The notes under the pieces were generated by a model. That model worked only from the letters and a program-made list of their open reading frames with translations. It was not told where the DNA came from and did not search any database. 64,000 nt of DNA from Bradyrhizobium sp. cir1 (GTDB lineage Bacteria > Pseudomonadota > Alphaproteobacteria > Rhizobiales > Xanthobacteraceae). The position numbers and the translations under genes were made by a program. Below, piece after piece: positions 42,074 through 51,094 of the stretch; positions within the stretch are counted from its first letter, which is position 1; each line of letters begins with the position of its first letter. The stretch covers positions 62,001-126,000 of the forward strand of contig NZ_JACIHE010000011.1 in NCBI RefSeq assembly GCF_014198245.1, given 5' to 3'.

Positions 42074-43264
42074 TCACGCCATCACCACCGGCGTCTCCTC
42101 GCCGAGCCCGTACACGCGCTGCGCCTTGGAAAATCCCGCGATCGGAAACTCGCCGAGCGCGCGCCAGTCGTGGCGGCAGGCATTGGCAAAGACTTCCGAG
42201 ACGACGACGGTGCGCCCGAGCCTCCCCGCGATCTTCTCCAGCCGTGCCGCGAGATTGACGGCGGGGCCGATGCAGGTGAAGTCGAGGCGGTTGCCGCCGC
42301 CGATATTGCCGTAGAGGATGTTGCCGACATGCAGCGCGACGCCGAAGCGGAAGCGCTCGATGATGTCGCCGACCGGAAAGGCCAGCGCCTCGACGCTGGC
42401 GCGGGATTCACGCGCAGCCTCCAGCACGCGCGCGCAAACATGGGTGGCATCGCCGACATATTCGTCGATCGGGAACACCGCGAGCAGGCCGTCACCCATG
42501 AATTTCAGCACCTCGCCGCCATGGCCGCGGATCGCGGTGACCTGGCAATCGAAATACTGGTTGAGGATGTCGACCACGGTCTCGGCCGGCAGCCGGTCCG
42601 ACAGCGCGGTGAAGCCGCGCAGATCGGAGAGCCAGATCGCGGCCTGCATGGTGTCGTTGTGGCCACGCCGGATCTGGCCGCCAAGGATGCGCGCGCCGGC
42701 GCGATTGCCAACATAGGTGTCGAGCAGCATGTCGGCGGTGCGGCGCAGGCTGATGATCTCGCTGACGCGCGCGAGCGGCGTCACGATGGTCCGGATCGCC
42801 GCGATGTCGTCGTCGCTGAAGCCGCCGGGACGGCGTGTGACCCAGCTCGTCGCGTGGATCGAACCGTCGAGATACGGCATCGGCATCGCGACGTAGTCGG
42901 TGACGCCTTCGGCGCGCATGTCGTCAAGGAACGGAAACCGCTTGCTGTCCGGATCGTCCATCCGTCCGCGGACCTCCAGCCCCTCCTCGAACACGATCCG
43001 AAGCGGGCTCCTGGCGAATTCGGGCGTATCGAGAATCTCGAAATCGACGGAGCCGATCTCGACCTCCTGGCCCTGCCGCCAGATGAAGTTGCGGCCGAAG
43101 ATTTCCGGATGCAGCGTGCGGATGAAGATGCCGAACCGCCACAGCGGCAGGCCGGCCTCGACCAGATGCTCGCAGACGTAGGCGATCATCTCGGCCGGGG
43201 TTCCGGACGACCTCGCGCCGTCGATCAGCCAGTTGGTGATGCGCTGGAGCTCGGCGTTTTGCAT
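42074..43264 (-). CDS. Class III adenylate/guanylate cyclase with N-terminal GAF-like sensor
   Basis: The 396-residue protein has a C-terminal cyclase domain: WLSDLRGFTALSDRLP, VLKFMGDGLLAVFP (metal Asp), and GNIGGGNRLDFTCIGPAVNLAARL. The first 180 residues look like a cytosolic GAF-type sensor. It has no membrane segment. It should make cAMP (or cGMP) in response to an unknown signal. It is convergent with clpS. Confidence 0.9.
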   Translation of the reverse strand: MQNAELQRITNWLIDGARSSGTPAEMIAYVCEHLVEAGLPLWRFGIFIRTLHPEIFGRNFIWRQGQEVEIGSVDFEILDTPEFARSPLRIVFEEGLEVRGRMDDPDSKRFPFLDDMRAEGVTDYVAMPMPYLDGSIHATSWVTRRPGGFSDDDIAAIRTIVTPLARVSEIISLRRTADMLLDTYVGNRAGARILGGQIRRGHNDTMQAAIWLSDLRGFTALSDRLPAETVVDILNQYFDCQVTAIRGHGGEVLKFMGDGLLAVFPIDEYVGDATHVCARVLEAARESRASVEALAFPVGDIIERFRFGVALHVGNILYGNIGGGNRLDFTCIGPAVNLAARLEKIAGRLGRTVVVSEVFANACRHDWRALGEFPIAGFSKAQRVYGLGEETPVVMA

Positions 43265-43343
43265 GCCCGCATTTGCGGACGAAGTTGTAGCGCCGTCAAG
43301 CTGCGCGGTGGGCTAGTACCGCGGCGCGAAGGCCCTACTGGCG

Positions 43344-44432
43344 CTAGCGCCCCACCTGCCCGCGATCCCGAATGAAATGATCGGCCAGCACGCAGGCCAT
43401 CATGGCTTCGCCGACCGGGACGGCGCGGATGCCGACGCAGGGATCGTGGCGGCCCTTGGTGAATATCTCGGTGTCGGCGCCCTTGCGGTCGACGGTCAGG
43501 CGCGGCTGGAGGATCGACGAGGTCGGCTTTACCGCAAAGCGCACCACGATCGGCTGTCCCGTGGAGATGCCACCCAAAATGCCGCCGGCATGGTTGGAGA
43601 GGAAGCGCGTGCCGTCATTGCCGGTGCGCATCTCGTCGGCGTTCTCTTCGCCGGTGAGCTCGGCCGCGCCAAAGCCCGCGCCGATCTCGACGCCCTTCAC
43701 CGCGTTGATGGTCATCATCGCGCCTGCGAGATCGGAATCGAGCTTTGCATAGATCGGTGCGCCAAGGCCGGCCGGCACGCCTTCGGCGACAATCTCGAGC
43801 ACCGCACCGATCGAGGAACCGCTCTTGCGGATGCCGTCGAGATAGGTCTCGAAAAATGCGGCCTTGTCCTTGTCCGGGCAGAAGAACGGATTTTTGGCGA
43901 CCTCGTCCCAGTCCCACTTCTCACGATCGATCTTGTGCGGACCGATCTGCACCAGCGCGCCGCGCACCTTCACGTCGGGCAGCACCTTTCGCGCGATCGC
44001 GCCGGCGGCAACCCGCATCGCGGTCTCGCGCGCGGAGGAGCGGCCGCCGCCGCGATAGTCGCGCAGGCCGTACTTCGCCTCATAGGTGAAGTCGGCGTGG
44101 CCGGGGCGAAACTTGTCCTTGATCTCGGAATAGTCCTTCGAGCGCTGGTCGGTGTTCTCGATCAGGAGGCCGATCGGCGTGCCCGTCGTCACTTGCACGC
44201 CGGTTTCCGGATGCGCCATCACGCCGGAGAGGATTTTGACCTGGTCCGGCTCCTGGCGCTGGGTGGTGAAGCGCGACTGGCCGGGACGGCGGCGGTCGAG
44301 GTCACGCTGGATGTCAGCCTCGATGAGCGGGATCATCGGCGGGCAGCCGTCGACCACGCAGCCGATCGCCACCCCGTGGCTCTCGCCGAAGGTGGTGACG
44401 CGGAACATGTGGCCAAAGGTGTTGAAGGACAT
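43344..44432 (-). CDS. aroC: Chorismate synthase
   Basis: ATG 44432 gives 362 residues with the start MSFNTFGHMFRVTTFGESHG. Signatures are GQSRFTTQRQEPDQVKILSG, YRGGGRSSARETAMRVAAG and RHDPCVGIRAVPVGEAM. It forms chorismate from EPSP with reduced FMN. A longer frame to 44588 runs into the palindromic repeat and is rejected. Confidence 0.97.
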   Translation of the reverse strand: MSFNTFGHMFRVTTFGESHGVAIGCVVDGCPPMIPLIEADIQRDLDRRRPGQSRFTTQRQEPDQVKILSGVMAHPETGVQVTTGTPIGLLIENTDQRSKDYSEIKDKFRPGHADFTYEAKYGLRDYRGGGRSSARETAMRVAAGAIARKVLPDVKVRGALVQIGPHKIDREKWDWDEVAKNPFFCPDKDKAAFFETYLDGIRKSGSSIGAVLEIVAEGVPAGLGAPIYAKLDSDLAGAMMTINAVKGVEIGAGFGAAELTGEENADEMRTGNDGTRFLSNHAGGILGGISTGQPIVVRFAVKPTSSILQPRLTVDRKGADTEIFTKGRHDPCVGIRAVPVGEAMMACVLADHFIRDRGQVGR

Positions 44433-44501
44433 CGCTGCTCGCCAAGATCGGTTCCGGCGTGTGGTAACGCGCGGCGGACCGGGGGTCAAACCAGTTACGC
44501 C

Positions 44502-44602
44502 GTCATTCCGGGATGGTCCGAAGGACCAGACCCGGAATCTTGAGATTCTCAGGTGCGCAAGGGCGCACCGGAGTTCGGTGCTGCGCACCGGCCCGGAATG
44601 AC
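44502..44602. repeat. Palindromic REP-type repeat (GTCATTCC family)
   Basis: The ends GTCATTCCGGG and CCCGGAATGAC are perfect inverted repeats. The interior ACCCGGAATCTTGAGATTC recurs at 38770. It lies between the aroC start and the phosphatase stop. Confidence 0.8.
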
Positions 44603-44614
44603 GAAAAACTTGGC

Positions 44615-45214
44615 CTAACTAAACTTCTCCAGCCGCCCGTCGCGGAACACGTAGACGGCGCCCTGCTCGATGTAGAGCTCGGCGGCGCTGGCGGGGGTCT
44701 CCAGCCCCAGGGACACCATCAGCGCCCGGCAGGTCCCGCCATGGGCGACCGCGACCGTGTCGGTCCGGAGCTGGTCGTACCAGGCGCGCACGCGGACCTG
44801 CACGTCGGCATAGGTCTCCCCGCCCGCCGGCCCCACTGTCCATTTGTCGGCGAGGCGCCTGGCATAGATGTCGGGATCGGCGGCTTCGCTCTCGGCCAGC
44901 GTCAGCCCTTCCCAGGTGCCGTAGCCGATCTCGCGCAGGCGATCGTCGAGCGCATAGTCGGCCACCGGCAGCCCGAGCTTGTCGCGCGCGAGTTCCATGG
45001 TCTGGCGCGCACGGCCGAGCGGGCTCGATACGTAGGGTAATGCGGCCTTGTCGCGCCCGTCACGCTTGAGCAGATCGGCCAGAACGCCGCCGGCCTGCAC
45101 GGCCTGACTGCGGCCGCGCGCGTTCAGCGGAATGTCCCTGGTACCCTGAAGCCTGCCGAGTGCATTCCACTCGGTCTCGCCGTGGCGAAGGTAATAGATC
45201 GTAGGCACGGGCAT
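44615..45214 (-). CDS. Histidine phosphatase superfamily protein
   Basis: The 199-residue protein has the phosphoglycerate-mutase-type motif YYLRHGETEWN (catalytic His), Arg in SPLGRARQTMEL and the second His in AVAHGGTCRAL. It is a cofactor-independent phosphatase of unknown substrate. It is 12 bases after fabI. Confidence 0.9.
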   Translation of the reverse strand: MPVPTIYYLRHGETEWNALGRLQGTRDIPLNARGRSQAVQAGGVLADLLKRDGRDKAALPYVSSPLGRARQTMELARDKLGLPVADYALDDRLREIGYGTWEGLTLAESEAADPDIYARRLADKWTVGPAGGETYADVQVRVRAWYDQLRTDTVAVAHGGTCRALMVSLGLETPASAAELYIEQGAVYVFRDGRLEKFS

Positions 45215-45226
45215 TCCGGTTGAAGA

Positions 45227-46042
45227 TTAGTCCTTGCCGCCGAACGAAATGTCCGGCGCGTCCGGGCGCTTCATGCCGAGCACGTGATAGCCGGAATCGA
45301 CGTGATGCACCTCGCCGGTGACGCCGCGCGAGAGATCGGACAGGAAATACAGCGCGCTGCCGCCGACGTCTTCGGTCGACACGTTGCGGCGCATCGGCGC
45401 ATTGTTCTCGTTCCACTTCAGGATATAGCGGAAGTCGCCGATGCCTGAGGCCGCCAGCGTCTTGATCGGACCTGCCGAGATCGCGTTGACGCGGATGTTC
45501 TTCTCGCCGAGATCGGCGGCGAGATAGCGCACGCTGGCTTCCAGCGCCGCCTTGGCCACGCCCATCACGTTGTAATGCGGCATCCATTTCTCGGCGCCGT
45601 AATAAGAGAGCGTGATCAGCGAGCCGCCATCGGTCATCAGCTTCTCGGCGCGCTGCGCCACCGCCGTGAACGAGTAGCAGGAGATCAGCATCGACTTGGT
45701 GAAGTTCTCCTGCGTGGTGTCGACGTAGCGGCCGTCGAGCTGCTCGCCATAGGCGATCGCGTGCACCAGAAAGTCGATCTTGCCCCACTTCTCCTTCAGC
45801 ACCGCGAAGGCCGCGTCGATGGTCGCAGCATCAGTGACGTCGCAATGACCGAGCACGAGGCCGCCGATCTCGGCGGCGAGCGGCTCGACGCGCTTCTTCA
45901 GCGCATCGCCCTGATAGGTGAAGGCGAGCTCGGCGCCGGCGGCGTGGCATGCCTTGGCAATGCCCCAGGCGATCGAGCGGTTGTTGGCAACGCCGAGGAT
46001 CACCCCGCGCTTTCCTTGCATCAGACCTGAATTCTGCGCCAT
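45227..46042 (-). CDS. fabI: Enoyl-[acyl-carrier-protein] reductase (NADH)
   Basis: The 271-residue protein has GVANNRSIAWGIA at the cofactor site, the catalytic Tyr-x6-Lys in HYNVMGVAKAALEASVRYLA, and ISAGPIKTLAASGI. It finishes each round of fatty acid elongation. It is divergent to the ECF sigma gene. Confidence 0.95.
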   Translation of the reverse strand: MAQNSGLMQGKRGVILGVANNRSIAWGIAKACHAAGAELAFTYQGDALKKRVEPLAAEIGGLVLGHCDVTDAATIDAAFAVLKEKWGKIDFLVHAIAYGEQLDGRYVDTTQENFTKSMLISCYSFTAVAQRAEKLMTDGGSLITLSYYGAEKWMPHYNVMGVAKAALEASVRYLAADLGEKNIRVNAISAGPIKTLAASGIGDFRYILKWNENNAPMRRNVSTEDVGGSALYFLSDLSRGVTGEVHHVDSGYHVLGMKRPDAPDISFGGKD

Positions 46043-46142
46043 TTTTGAACGTCCCGTCGAGCTCTCTTTGAGGTCTGGAGGTACACCAGCCCTCCCCTGC
46101 GGTACAGCCCTAATACGCGGCGTTAACGCTGTTTCGAGCGCC

Positions 46143-46170
46143 GGAATAGCCGTTCCATTCGGGTGTTATG
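46143..46170 (+). promoter_or_regulatory. Possible ECF-type promoter upstream of the sigma gene
   Basis: GGAAT at 46143-46147 is followed by about 17 bases and a GTT at 46164-46166, weakly like the GGAAC-N16/17-GTT pattern of alphaproteobacterial ECF promoters. It could allow autoregulation. The match is imperfect. Confidence 0.3.
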
Positions 46171-46214
46171 ATTGTTGAGGCGCTCGCGCCGGACACCAGG
46201 ACGTCAAGACGGCA

Positions 46215-46703
46215 ATGAGTGCGTTTCGCCAGAGTGTGGAAGCCATGATCCCGGCGTTGCGCCGCTACGCCCGTGCGCTTACGCGCGATGCGGATGCGGC
46301 CGACGATCTGGTGCAGGACACATTGGTGCGTGCGTTGCGTTCGGAGCGCCTGTTTCTCGGCGGCGACGTCAGGAGCTGGCTCTATACGATCCTGACCAAC
46401 CTTAACAAGAACCGGCGGCGCTCGCTGGCAAGACGGCCGCAATTCATACAGCTGACCGAGAACAACCCCGACGCCAGCGGGACCGAGGCCGAGGGACGCG
46501 ACATCGAGAAGGCGCTGGCAACACTGGTTGAGGAGCAACGCTCGGTGCTGCTGCTGGTGATGCTGGAGGGCATGAGCTACCGCGAGGTCGCCGACATCCA
46601 GGGCGTGCCGATCGGCACCGTGATGTCGCGCCTGGCACGGGCGAGAGCCCACGTGAAAGCCTCGCTGGAGGGCCAGCGCCCGGCGCTCAGGCAGGTGAAA
46701 TGA
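46215..46703 (+). CDS. ECF RNA polymerase sigma factor
   Basis: The 162-residue protein has region 2 (YARALTRDADAADDLVQDTLVRAL, in two parts) and region 4 (LLLVMLEGMSYREVADIQGVPIGTVMSRL). It has no C-terminal extension. The gene for its anti-sigma factor follows 106 bases later. The stimulus is unknown. Confidence 0.94.
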   Translation: MSAFRQSVEAMIPALRRYARALTRDADAADDLVQDTLVRALRSERLFLGGDVRSWLYTILTNLNKNRRRSLARRPQFIQLTENNPDASGTEAEGRDIEKALATLVEEQRSVLLLVMLEGMSYREVADIQGVPIGTVMSRLARARAHVKASLEGQRPALRQVK

Positions 46704-46809
46704 TGACCGGGTTGATGCATCGAATAATGTCCGCCCGCAGCCTGACGGTGAGCTACGCGAAGTTGAGTCACGAAGGATATTTTGGGCCGCAGAGCCAGAG
46801 ACGACCGAT

Positions 46810-47580
46810 ATGAACGACCGCAACATTCCCATCACCGAGGACGAACTCCACGCCTATGTCGACGGCGAACTGCCGACCGAGCGACGCGCCGACGTCGAGG
46901 CCTGGCTTGCCGCCCACCCCGACGATGCCGAGCGGGTGCAATCCTGGCGGACCATGGCCGAGATGCTGCACGCCCGCTACGATTCCGTCGCCCAGGAGCC
47001 GGTGCCGGCACGACTCGAGCTCGAGCGGCTGGAGCGCCGCCCCCGGCAATGGTTCTATGGCGCCGCCGCGGCCGTGCTGGTTGCCTTCGTCGCCGGCGGC
47101 ACCGCCGGCTGGGTGGCGCATGGCGCCGCCAACGCGCCTTCGACCTTCCAGAGCTTCACGGCGGACGCGCTCGACGCCCACCGCCTCTATGTCGTCGAGG
47201 TGCGCCACCCCGTCGAGGTCGGCGGCAACGAGCGCGATCATTTGCAGGCCTGGCTGACCAGGCGCTGCGGCTGGACCGTGTTCGCGCCGAACCTGGAGGC
47301 GAGCGGACTGAAGCTGGTCGGCGGCCGACTCCTGCCGGGACCGAACGGTCCGGCGTCATTCCTGATGTATGAGGGCGCCTCGGGCGAGCGGTACACGATC
47401 TACACCGCCAAGACCGAGAATGGTGCAACGCAAATGCGCTACGCCAGGACGGACAAGGACGGCGCGCTGTTCTGGGCGGAGCGCGGTGTCGGCTACGTCG
47501 TCAGCGGTGGCGGCGACCGCGACCGGCTGACCAAGGTGGCGCAGGCCGTGTACGACCAGGCAGAGAAAAACGGCACCTAA
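46810..47580 (+). CDS. Anti-sigma factor, membrane-anchored
   Basis: The 256-residue protein begins with a short anti-sigma helix module (ITEDELHAYVDGELPTERRADVEAWL), then a single membrane segment at about 82-102 (WFYGAAAAVLVAFVAGGTAG) and a 150-residue periplasmic domain. This is the RsiW/RseA-like plan that holds an ECF factor at the membrane. It is the natural partner of the preceding sigma gene. Confidence 0.9.
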   Translation: MNDRNIPITEDELHAYVDGELPTERRADVEAWLAAHPDDAERVQSWRTMAEMLHARYDSVAQEPVPARLELERLERRPRQWFYGAAAAVLVAFVAGGTAGWVAHGAANAPSTFQSFTADALDAHRLYVVEVRHPVEVGGNERDHLQAWLTRRCGWTVFAPNLEASGLKLVGGRLLPGPNGPASFLMYEGASGERYTIYTAKTENGATQMRYARTDKDGALFWAERGVGYVVSGGGDRDRLTKVAQAVYDQAEKNGT

Positions 47581-47707
47581 ACAACTGCACAAACGCGGTG
47601 CCTCGATTCCGTCATTGAAAATTTGGAATCAGGACATGGACGCGTCTCATTATCGCACCGGGTGTTCACGCGATTATGAGTAGCGTTCGATCCGCCGATC
47701 GACGCGG

Positions 47708-47767
47708 GCGGCCTCGATTGGGGTTTTTGGTACCGCGCTGGTCCCCCTCTCGAGGCCGCACCTTTTT
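47708..47767 (+). terminator. Long hairpin with T-run, terminator or 3' end of a small RNA
   Basis: GCGGCCTCGA (47708-47717) pairs with TCGAGGCCGC (47750-47759), with an inner GGGG/CCCC pairing, and is followed by CTTTTT. It lies 128 bases after the anti-sigma gene and 131 before the DnaJ-like gene. The rest of the 318-base gap shows no gene. Confidence 0.55.
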
Positions 47768-47898
47768 ATCGGCTGCCCCGCCGGACAACCGACACGTCGA
47801 GACCATGAAGCGCTACCACGCCTCAGGCATATGATGAGCGTCATCTCCTGGACGATGCTTTAGGCCTTTAGGAAAAACCCCTTCAGTTCGACCGCGCC

Positions 47899-48861
47899 CT
47901 AACCGAGCCCGCTACGTGGATTGTAGGGGTGTTGGTCCCGCCACTTCTCCATCAATGCCTCAAGCTCAGCGTCGTTCCCGTCCGGTAGCATAATCCTGAT
48001 GGTGACGAAGAGATCCCCGGTTCCACCAGATCTCGGCAAGCCCTTGCCTTTGAGACGGAAGGTCCGGCCGCTGGAGGTGTTCTTGGGGACCGACAGCTCC
48101 ACGGCATTGCCGAGGGTGGGCACGCGGACCTTGGCCCCGAGCACCGCCTCATAGAGAGTGACCGGTAGGTCGATCCTGAGGTCGGCACCCTCGACCTTGA
48201 AGAACGGGTGCGGCGCGATGCTGATGGTGATCAGGAGATCGCCCGGCGGATGGCCCTGGGCGCTTTCGCCCTGCCCCCGCAGCCGGATCTGCTGGCCCTC
48301 GGTGACGCCGGCCGGAATCTTGACGTTGAGCTCCTTGCCCGTCGGCAGCCGGACGCGCTTCTCGCCGCCCTTGACCGCCTCTTCCAGCGAGACGGACATG
48401 GCGACGTTGACGTCGAGATCGAGCCCGACCCCGCCGGTGTCGAAATCGAACTGGGCACCGCCGCCGGCCCCGGGGCGCGCACCGCGCATCCCGCCGCCGA
48501 ACATGCTATTGAGGATGTCCTCGAACGCGCCGCCGCCCGGGCCGCCCGCGCCGCCGCTCCGGAACGTATAGCTCTCGAACCCGCCGGGACCCGCGCGACC
48601 GCGCGGCCCGCCGCCGCCCGGAAAGCCCTGAAAGCGCGGCTTGCCCTCGGCGTCGATCTCGCCGCGGTCGAACTGCTTGCGCTTGTCCTCGTCGCCGATG
48701 ATCTCGTTCGCCGAGTTGATCTCGGAGAAGCGCTCGGCGGCCTTCGGGTCGTCCTTGTTGCTGTCGGGATGGTGCTTCTTGGCAAGCTTGCGATAGGCGC
48801 TCTTGATCGCGGCAGCGTTGGCGCTCCGCGGCACCCCCAAGACCTCATAGGGGTCGCGCAT
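47899..48861 (-). CDS. DnaJ-like (CbpA-type) co-chaperone
   Basis: The 320-residue protein has an N-terminal J-domain with YEVLGVPRSANAAAIKSAYRK and the HPD motif in KKHHPDSNKDD. A Gly/Phe-rich linker (about residues 75-130) follows, and then DnaJ C-terminal domains (VSLEEAVKGGEKRVRLPTG). There is no zinc finger, so this is class B. It should stimulate DnaK. Confidence 0.93.
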   Translation of the reverse strand: MRDPYEVLGVPRSANAAAIKSAYRKLAKKHHPDSNKDDPKAAERFSEINSANEIIGDEDKRKQFDRGEIDAEGKPRFQGFPGGGGPRGRAGPGGFESYTFRSGGAGGPGGGAFEDILNSMFGGGMRGARPGAGGGAQFDFDTGGVGLDLDVNVAMSVSLEEAVKGGEKRVRLPTGKELNVKIPAGVTEGQQIRLRGQGESAQGHPPGDLLITISIAPHPFFKVEGADLRIDLPVTLYEAVLGAKVRVPTLGNAVELSVPKNTSSGRTFRLKGKGLPRSGGTGDLFVTIRIMLPDGNDAELEALMEKWRDQHPYNPRSGLG

Positions 48862-49000
48862 CCGTCACGTCTCCTTCAGGAATTCGAATTGTTCAAAGGG
48901 CACCCCGCCCCACCTGCGATCCATGTGGGGTGGGAGTGGCATTTTTGCAACTAGTCAGGCTAGCTCGACGCTGTACGGTTCCCACTTCTCCGGATCATGC

Positions 49001-49408
49001 TCAGCTCCGCCACGGCTTTAGCGTATGAATCTCCCAACGGCCATGACTGCTTTGGCAGCCGGCGCCCTGGAGCCAGCTTTCCGTGCTGCCGTTGACGTAG
49101 CTCGCCAGGAAATCGCGGCATTTGCGGCCACCCTCGGCGGCATAGGACTGCGCAATCGGTGTCACCGAGCCTCGCGCCCCTGTCTCCGGGTTCTCCCAAT
49201 GCTGGCTGGAATCCCTGTCGCCCTTGCTCAGCACGTCCGAGGCGGCGTTGCGGGCGAAGGCGAGATCGGTATCTGTCGGTGCGGTGTCTTTCGCCGGCCG
49301 TACGATCGAGCCGGTGAGGTCGCTGTCGTCCGCCTTGGCATAGGCACTCTTGTCACCACGGGAGAAGCTGCAGCCGCCGGCACCCAACCCAATCAGAATG
49401 ATCGTCAT
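49001..49408 (-). CDS. Hypothetical lipoprotein, surface-antigen-like
   Basis: ATG 49408 gives 135 residues. A hydrophobic N-terminus (IILIGLGAGGC) ends in a Cys near residue 13 that may be lipidated. The mature part (ASYVNGSTESWLQGAGCQ) resembles small RT0821-like surface proteins. The signal lacks a basic n-region, so the real start may be an upstream TTG. It is divergent to pdxH. Confidence 0.6.
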   Translation of the reverse strand: MTIILIGLGAGGCSFSRGDKSAYAKADDSDLTGSIVRPAKDTAPTDTDLAFARNAASDVLSKGDRDSSQHWENPETGARGSVTPIAQSYAAEGGRKCRDFLASYVNGSTESWLQGAGCQSSHGRWEIHTLKPWRS

Positions 49409-49521
49409 GACAAGGCCGGACGGCCGGATCGCCGATAGGCCAACGCGTCCCCATGCCCTATATAGGGCGGTAGCGGACAACAACGCGTTTTGGGCCGCGG
49501 GATGCAATTCGGACTCCAGAC

Positions 49522-50163
49522 ATGACCGACACGACCTCGATGAAACACCAGACACCCTTAACATCCGGTGATTTCACCGCCGCCGACGAGCCTTTTGCGC
49601 TGTTCGAGGCCTGGCTGAACGAGGCGATCAAGAGCGAGCCGAACGATCCGAACGCCATGGCGCTCGCAACCGTCGATCCCGACGGGCTGCCCGATGTGCG
49701 CATGGTGCTGATGAAGGGCTTCGATACCGAGGGTTTTGTCTTCTACAGCCACATCGCCAGCCAGAAGGGCCGCGAACTCGCCGCAAATCCTAAGGCAGCG
49801 TTACTTTTTCACTGGAAGTCGCTGCGCCGTCAGGTCCGCATCCGCGGCAACGTGACGCCGGTGACCGATGCCGAGGCCGACGCCTATTTCGCGACGCGAC
49901 CGAAGCAGGCGCAGATCGGCGCCTGGGCGAGCAAGCAATCCGAAGCGCTGGAGAGCCGCTTCGCCTTCGAGCAGGCCATCGCCAAGGTCGCGGCCAGATA
50001 TGTCATCGGCGAGGTCCCGCGGCCGCCGGGCTGGAGCGGCTGGCGCATCGCGCCGCTACGCATCGAGTTCTGGCACGACCGCCCATTTCGCCTGCACGAC
50101 CGCATCGAATTTCGTCGTGACGCCGCCGGCCAGCCATGGTCCAAGACGCGGATGTATCCTTGA
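49522..50163 (+). CDS. pdxH: Pyridoxamine 5'-phosphate oxidase
   Basis: The 213-residue protein has the PdxH signatures ATVDPDGLPDVRMVLMKGFD, RGRELAANPKAALLFHWKSL-type strand, and the C-terminal RIEFWHDRPFRLHDRIEF. It makes pyridoxal 5'-phosphate with FMN and oxygen. Confidence 0.96.
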   Translation: MTDTTSMKHQTPLTSGDFTAADEPFALFEAWLNEAIKSEPNDPNAMALATVDPDGLPDVRMVLMKGFDTEGFVFYSHIASQKGRELAANPKAALLFHWKSLRRQVRIRGNVTPVTDAEADAYFATRPKQAQIGAWASKQSEALESRFAFEQAIAKVAARYVIGEVPRPPGWSGWRIAPLRIEFWHDRPFRLHDRIEFRRDAAGQPWSKTRMYP

Positions 50164-50206
50164 GCCTATCCTGAGCCTCGTCTCGAGCTTTGAGCCGACC
50201 TGAAAG

Positions 50207-50965
50207 ATGTCCATGCCGCATTCGTCCAACCTGCCGCGTCGTACGCTGCTCCTGACCGGGGCGAGCCGCGGCATTGGCCACGCCACCGTGATCCGCTTCT
50301 CCTCGGCGGGCTGGCGCGTCATCACCTGCTCGCGGCATCCATTTCCCGAAGACTGCCCCTGGGATGCGGGGCCGGAGGATCACATCCAGGTCGATCTCGG
50401 CGACCCCAAGGACACCGCGCGTGCAATCAACGAGATCCGCCGCCGACTCGAGGGCGGCACACTGCACGCGCTGGTCAACAACGCCGCGATCTCGCCGAAG
50501 GGCCCCGGCGGCTCGCGGCTCGGCTCGGTCGACACCGACCTCGACACCTGGACGCATGTCTTCCACGTCAACTTCTTCGCGCCGATCATGATCGCGCGCG
50601 GATTGATGGAGGAGTTGAAGGCGGCCAGGGGCTCGGTGGTGAACGTCACTTCGATCGCGGGCTCACGCGTGCATCCCTTCGCGGGCGCAGCCTATGCCAC
50701 CTCGAAAGCCGCTCTCGCCTCGCTGACGCGCGAGATGGCGTCCGATTTCGGCCGCATCGGCGTGCGCGTCAATGCCATCGCACCTGGCGAGATCGACACC
50801 TCGATCCTGTCACCGGGTACCGAGAAGATCGTTGAACAGCAAATCCCGATGCACCGGCTCGGCACACCCGACGAGGTCGCCAAGATCATCTACGTGCTCT
50901 GTACGGACACCAGTTCGTATGTCAACGGCGCCGAGATCCACATCAACGGCGGCCAGCACGTGTGA
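50207..50965 (+). CDS. Short-chain dehydrogenase/reductase
   Basis: The 252-residue SDR has TGASRGIGHATV (cofactor), LVNNAA, Ser in VTSIAGSRVH and Tyr/Lys in AAYATSKAALASL. The end SSYVNGAEIHINGG is typical. It lies 43 bases after pdxH. The substrate is unknown. Confidence 0.9.
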   Translation: MSMPHSSNLPRRTLLLTGASRGIGHATVIRFSSAGWRVITCSRHPFPEDCPWDAGPEDHIQVDLGDPKDTARAINEIRRRLEGGTLHALVNNAAISPKGPGGSRLGSVDTDLDTWTHVFHVNFFAPIMIARGLMEELKAARGSVVNVTSIAGSRVHPFAGAAYATSKAALASLTREMASDFGRIGVRVNAIAPGEIDTSILSPGTEKIVEQQIPMHRLGTPDEVAKIIYVLCTDTSSYVNGAEIHINGGQHV

Positions 50966-50982
50966 TCCGCACGAGTGACGCT

Positions 50983-51094
50983 GTCATTCCCCGCGGAGGC
51001 GGGGAATCCAGTACGCCGTAGCGGGTGTGGTGAGAGCGAGCTTTTCAACGTGGGCCTCTGGAATACTGGATCGCCCGCCTTCGCGGGCGATGAC
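50983..51094. repeat. Palindromic repeat (GTCATTCCCCGC family)
   Basis: It begins GTCATTCCCCGCGGAGGCGG, contains AATCCAGTACGCCGTAG and TACTGGATCGCCCGC, and ends GATGAC. The same pattern occurs at 59270-59379. The ends show partial inversion. Confidence 0.75.
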
